Positions 60,609 through 64,000 of a stretch of DNA of 64,000 nucleotides are shown here, piece after piece (position 1 is the stretch's first letter; each line of letters starts with the position of its first letter). Below the pieces are notes generated by a model that was not told the origin of the DNA, ran no database searches, and saw only the letters and a list, made by a program, of their open reading frames with translations. The position numbers and the translations under genes are program-made. This stretch comes from Nonomuraea turcica (GTDB taxonomy: Bacteria > Actinomycetota > Actinomycetes > Streptosporangiales > Streptosporangiaceae): contig NZ_JAUZQF010000019.1 in NCBI RefSeq assembly GCF_030718205.1, forward strand, positions 124,001 to 188,000, written 5' to 3'.

Positions 60609-61166
60609 ATGGTTCGTGCTGTGGTGACGGGTGACGCGCGAACGCGCATCCTGGACGCGGCAGAGGAGCTGTTCGCGGGCTCCGGTTACGAGGCCACTCC
60701 GACTGCGGTCATCGCCAGGCTCGCGAAAGTGCCCAAAGGGCTGATCTCCGACTACTTCCCGCGCAAGATCGACGTACTGGTCGCTCTCGTCAATGAGCGT
60801 ACGCACATCGAGGAGGGCCGCGACGTCGACGCGGTCCCCGGCGACCCGGCGGGCACGCTGGCCAGGCTCGCACGCGGGCTGCCGCTGCGGGCCTCACCGG
60901 CGATGCGGCGCATCCTGTTCCGCGAGGCCGACACGCACGGCTCGGTCAAGGAACGGCTCAGCCGTCTCAACGGGGAGCTGATCAGGCGGGCCAGGTTCGC
61001 GCTGGAGCTGGCGCTGCCCGGAGCGCGGGGCGACGCGGCCAGGCTGGAGGTGGCGGCGGCCACGTTCGCCGCCATCCTGCTCTACCAGGAGAACCTCTGG
61101 CAGCTAACCGGCCACCAGATCGACCCCGAGGCCGTCGCGGAACTCATCGCCCACTCGCTCGTCTAG
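60609..61166 (+). CDS. Second TetR-family regulator
   Basis: 185 aa from ATG 60609 (GTG 60624 possible). HTH ATPTAVIARLAKVPKGLISDYFPRK split over residues 28-52: ATPTAVIARLAKVPKG then LISDYFP. C-terminal ligand-binding helices follow. Divergent from the exporter operon across the 34-bp operator. Its last 63 bp overlap the WS/DGAT gene in antisense. Confidence 0.88.
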   Translation: MVRAVVTGDARTRILDAAEELFAGSGYEATPTAVIARLAKVPKGLISDYFPRKIDVLVALVNERTHIEEGRDVDAVPGDPAGTLARLARGLPLRASPAMRRILFREADTHGSVKERLSRLNGELIRRARFALELALPGARGDAARLEVAAATFAAILLYQENLWQLTGHQIDPEAVAELIAHSLV

Positions 61167-62888
61167 CAGCTCATCCAGCGCCGTACGCAGGTGCCGAAGC
61201 AGGCCCCACACGTCGTCGACGCGCTCGGGGCAGGCGACGATGCCGAAGTCGAGCATGCCGTCGTAGGAGAAGCAGGTGATGTTCAGGCCGCCGCTCATGT
61301 CGGTCAGGACGGACAGCGGATAGTACGACAGCACCCTCCCGCCGCACAGGTACAGCGGGAACTGCGGTCCTGGCACGTTGCTGATGATCAGGTTGATCGG
61401 CGGGAACGCCATGCCAGCCAGCCGGAAGATCGCCGGCGTGGCCAGGCTCGTGACCGGAGCGGGCAGCACCGAGCACAGCTCGCTCAGCCAGGTCGCGGGC
61501 GCCAGCGCGAAACGCCGCTTGGCCCGGCCCATGGTCGCGCCGACCGCCTGCAGGCGCTCGTGCGGGTCGGAGACGTTGGTGGGCATGGGGGCGATCATCG
61601 CGGAGATCTGGTTGCCGACCAGGTCCTTGGCGTCGGCCGTACGGACCGCGACCGGGACGGCGACAATCAGCGGCGCCTCCGGCAACGCGTCGCGCTCGCG
61701 CAGCCACGAGCGAAGCGCCGACGTGCACAGGGCCATGACGACGTCGTTGACGCTCATGCCGTTGGAAGTGGCCACCTTCTTGACGTCCTTGAGCGACAGC
61801 GAGCCGAAGGACAAGTGGCGGCGGGCGCTGATGGGGCCGTTGAAGGGGGTGCGGGGAACGGCGAGGCTCGGCAGCTCGGGGCGGTTGGGCCGGTCGCGGG
61901 CCACCACCCGTGCGGCCTTGGCGATCAGCTTCGCGCCCGGCACGGTGGCCGCCAGCGGGATGGCGTCCAGGTCTCCGGCCGCTCTGACGACCGATCGCAC
62001 GGCGCGGACGGGGTGGGTGGCGGTGCGCAGGGCGGCGCCGGCCAGCATGTCGATCAGCCCGGGCGCCTTCTGCCCGTGCCCATCGGCCGGCAGTAACCGG
62101 TCGCCGTCGGGGACGCCGCCGCATGACCCGCCGGCCCGGCCGTCGGCAGTGCCGGTGCTTGGCTCGGTGGCCCGGCCGTTGACGTGGCCGTCGCCCTCGG
62201 CGTGGCCTGTGGCCTTAGCGGACGCTTTGGCATGGCTGGTGGCCTTGGCGGACGCTTTGGCGTGGCCGGCTGTCTTGGCTAGGGCCTTGACGTGGCCGTT
62301 GACGGAGGCGTGATCGCGCTGGCCGGCCGCGGGGAGGGCGGCGCTCGGCACGTGGCTGCCGTTCGCGCTGACCGGCTGGACCGTCGTGGGGAGCTTGCGG
62401 CGGGTGAGGTGGCCGTCTGGGGTGAGGTCGAGCAGGGTGGCCAGGGTCTCCGCGCCCGAGATGCCGTCGATGGCGGCGTGGTGCACCTTCGTGTAGATGG
62501 CCACCCTCCCGTCGGGCAGCCCATTGATCAGATGCATCTCCCACAGCGGATGCGCCCGGTCGAGCCTGCGGGCGTGGATCTCCGCCACGGCATCGGCCAG
62601 CTGCCAGTCGTTCCCCGGCTCGGGCAACGTCAGCTCGAACAGGTGGTTGCCGATGTCGAAGCCGGGATCGGGCGCCCAGTACGGATGGTCCAGTCCCAAC
62701 GGCACCTCGGCCAGCCGCAGGCTGAGCGCGGGGGACAAGTGGATCCGGTCGAGCAGCAACTCCGCGAGCGCGTCCCGGTTGAGCGACCCGTTCGCCGAGT
62801 CGAGTATCGCCAGCCCGGCCACGTGCGCGGCGGTGGTCGCCGTCTCGACATTGAGGAACTGAGCGTCGAGTGCGGTCAGCTGGCGCAT
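61104..62888 (-). CDS. Wax ester synthase/diacylglycerol acyltransferase (WS/DGAT)
   Basis: 594 aa from ATG 62888 with AAGGAGAG upstream. Catalytic HHxxxDG is HHAAIDG at His136-Gly142; a second family motif is NVSDPHERL and the conserved NVPGP follows. It transfers acyl groups from CoA to alcohols or diacylglycerol, making storage lipids. Between residues about 163 and 255 there is a low-complexity His/Ala/Lys/Gly insertion with two AKASAKATxH units, which makes the protein over 100 aa longer than usual (about 450-480). Confidence 0.92.
   Translation of the reverse strand: MRQLTALDAQFLNVETATTAAHVAGLAILDSANGSLNRDALAELLLDRIHLSPALSLRLAEVPLGLDHPYWAPDPGFDIGNHLFELTLPEPGNDWQLADAVAEIHARRLDRAHPLWEMHLINGLPDGRVAIYTKVHHAAIDGISGAETLATLLDLTPDGHLTRRKLPTTVQPVSANGSHVPSAALPAAGQRDHASVNGHVKALAKTAGHAKASAKATSHAKASAKATGHAEGDGHVNGRATEPSTGTADGRAGGSCGGVPDGDRLLPADGHGQKAPGLIDMLAGAALRTATHPVRAVRSVVRAAGDLDAIPLAATVPGAKLIAKAARVVARDRPNRPELPSLAVPRTPFNGPISARRHLSFGSLSLKDVKKVATSNGMSVNDVVMALCTSALRSWLRERDALPEAPLIVAVPVAVRTADAKDLVGNQISAMIAPMPTNVSDPHERLQAVGATMGRAKRRFALAPATWLSELCSVLPAPVTSLATPAIFRLAGMAFPPINLIISNVPGPQFPLYLCGGRVLSYYPLSVLTDMSGGLNITCFSYDGMLDFGIVACPERVDDVWGLLRHLRTALDELLDERVGDEFRDGLGVDLVAG
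62209..62268 (-). repeat. Two 30-bp in-frame repeats in the WS/DGAT insertion
   Basis: Units 62209-62238 and 62239-62268 differ at about four bases and encode the AKASAKATxH decapeptide. Looser copies flank them. Likely slippage-prone. Confidence 0.75.
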
Positions 62889-63030
62889 CTGCTCTCCTTT
62901 TTTCGGCGTGTGTGCAGCATCACATGAGGGCATTTCCGAAAGGTTTCCGCGAGAGTCTTTCAGATGAATTCAGGTGCGCCGGACCGTGGTAAAGGAAATC
63001 GCCAGCTCAGCCGGGATCGGTGACAATTAC

Positions 63031-64000
63031 CTATCCGATGACAACGTGAATGGGGTGTTGCACGACGGCGTCGAAGTGATAGCCGAAGGGATGCCGGGGT
63101 GTGACCATGGGCTGCGTGGCGCCCGTCTCGTCGGTCGCCCTGGCCATGAGCACATATCGCCCCGTGTGGCGGGGAGCCCACGCGATGTGCCACGGCAGCC
63201 AGGCTCCGACCAGGTGATGCCCGTGGTGCTCGGCCGCGCGCCAGTGGAACCCGCCGTCGAAGCTCACCTCGGCCCGCACGATCCTGCCGCGCCCCGACCA
63301 GGACCGGCCGTGCAGGATGTGCGGCCCGGTGATGGGCAGGACGGCATTCCAGGGGAGCTCGAAAGCGCTCTTCACGGGCTGCGTGGTGACATCCGCGTAA
63401 AAGACCGTGTTCCACGGAGTGAAGAGCTTGGTCGTGGAAACTTCGATGTCGCCCAACCATTTGATGGACGCTATTCCCACCCATCCCGGCACCACCAATC
63501 GCACCGGAAATCCGTGATCGGGAGGCAGCGGCTCGCCGTTCATCTCGTAGGCCACCAGCACGTCGTCCATGGCCTTGTCGATCGGCAGCGGCCTGCGTAC
63601 GTGACCGTAATCCTCGAACGGCGCATCCAGCCCCGAGGGCAACACGTCCACGGCCCCGGGAAGCACGCCGACCTGCTTGAGCAGGTATTTCAACGGCACC
63701 CCGCGCCACCGTGCGACCCCGATCGCCCCCAGGCCCCACTGCGTCCCCGGGGCGGGGTCGTGCTGTTGCGTGCCGTAGAAGCGCCGCCCGTTGCCCGCGC
63801 ACTCGATCGCCAGGTCGTAGGTCCGGGACGGCATGGCCCGGAGCTCGTCGTAGCCGAACTCGCGCGGACTTCGGATGCCCGCGCCGTGCAGTCGCAGCCG
63901 CCAGGTCGTGACGTCGATGAGCGGCGTGGAGGTGTGGTTGCGCACGAAGAACCGGTCGATCGGCGTGTGGTATCCCTGCCCCGACATGGCCTCCCACCGC
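63031..64000 (-). CDS. Sulfite-oxidase-like molybdopterin oxidoreductase (5' end outside window)
   Basis: The minus strand is open to the window edge. An ATG at 63987 exists, but the codons before it (RWEA, then MSGQGYHTP) fit the family sequence, so the true start is outside. Molybdopterin domain: DRFFVRNHTSTP, AIECAGNGRRFYG with the Mo-binding Cys, and KWLGDIEVS. C-terminal Mo-co dimerisation domain with VRAEVSFDGGFHW. It would oxidise sulfite or a related substrate, or act as a periplasmic reductase; no signal peptide can be judged. Confidence 0.88.
   Translation of the reverse strand, partial: RWEAMSGQGYHTPIDRFFVRNHTSTPLIDVTTWRLRLHGAGIRSPREFGYDELRAMPSRTYDLAIECAGNGRRFYGTQQHDPAPGTQWGLGAIGVARWRGVPLKYLLKQVGVLPGAVDVLPSGLDAPFEDYGHVRRPLPIDKAMDDVLVAYEMNGEPLPPDHGFPVRLVVPGWVGIASIKWLGDIEVSTTKLFTPWNTVFYADVTTQPVKSAFELPWNAVLPITGPHILHGRSWSGRGRIVRAEVSFDGGFHWRAAEHHGHHLVGAWLPWHIAWAPRHTGRYVLMARATDETGATQPMVTPRHPFGYHFDAVVQHPIHVVIG

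Overview
The window is high-GC DNA with many GTG/TTG starts, 4-nt ATGA/GTGA gene overlaps and family-level hallmarks of filamentous actinomycetes: a complete conservon (NIT-type histidine kinase, roadblock, DUF742, small GTPase), a WS/DGAT acyltransferase, a TioE-type MerR regulator and DUF485/SSS transporter pairs. A Streptosporangiaceae-like organism (for example Nonomuraea) is my best guess. That is inference from gene content, since no 16S or other taxonomic marker is present. No tRNA, rRNA, CRISPR array, complete insertion sequence or prophage was seen.

Region by region. 1-8.7 kb is energy metabolism: a partial GlcD-type FAD oxidase, a zinc-ribbon membrane protein, a subgroup Ic aspartate aminotransferase, a stand-alone cytochrome oxidase subunit I, and a tightly coupled frdABCD-type fumarate reductase/succinate dehydrogenase operon led by a 77-aa protein. 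8.8-25.4 kb holds a secreted M6 metalloprotease, a DAG-kinase-like lipid kinase, a SWIM/SNF2 pair, a holin-like/DUF3618 envelope pair, a chagasin-like lipoprotein, DUF1838 and HIT proteins, a LytS/LytTR two-component system fused by overlaps to a DUF485/SSS transporter, and a helicase-associated-domain protein. 25.5-30.7 kb is a LacI regulator, a divergent PLP lyase and a sugar ABC importer lacking its own ATPase. 30.7-33.1 kb is a decay zone: a lyase-like fragment, an XRE-type regulator with two lesions and a hydrolase C-terminus, with a HAD phosphatase surviving among them. 33.2-35.2 kb is a second DUF485/ActP acetate-type symporter pair under a good CRP/GlxR-like site.

35.6-43.6 kb is a mannoside-type catabolic locus: a clan GH-D-like glycosidase, an unusual protein with two metallo-beta-lactamase domains, a LacI repressor, a GmhA-like SIS isomerase and a GH38 alpha-mannosidase. 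The LacI operator 12-mer TGTGGGAACGAT occurs in front of two of its transcription units. 43.8-46.3 kb has a GNAT-aminotransferase fusion translationally coupled to a CdsA-like cytidylyltransferase, a combination I cannot assign to a known pathway. 46.4-48.4 kb is an erythromycin-esterase-like gene opposite a TioE-type regulator.

48.4-57.1 kb is the most striking part. A conservon is followed by a compact diterpene cluster: a class II cyclase, a class I terpene synthase and a P450, all coupled by GTGA overlaps, opposite a geranylgeranyl diphosphate synthase. This is the gene complement expected for a labdane-related diterpenoid. 57.3-64 kb has an aldo-keto reductase, an MFS exporter with its TetR repressor and a near-perfect 34-bp operator, a second TetR, the WS/DGAT enzyme, and a sulfite-oxidase-like molybdoenzyme cut by the window edge.
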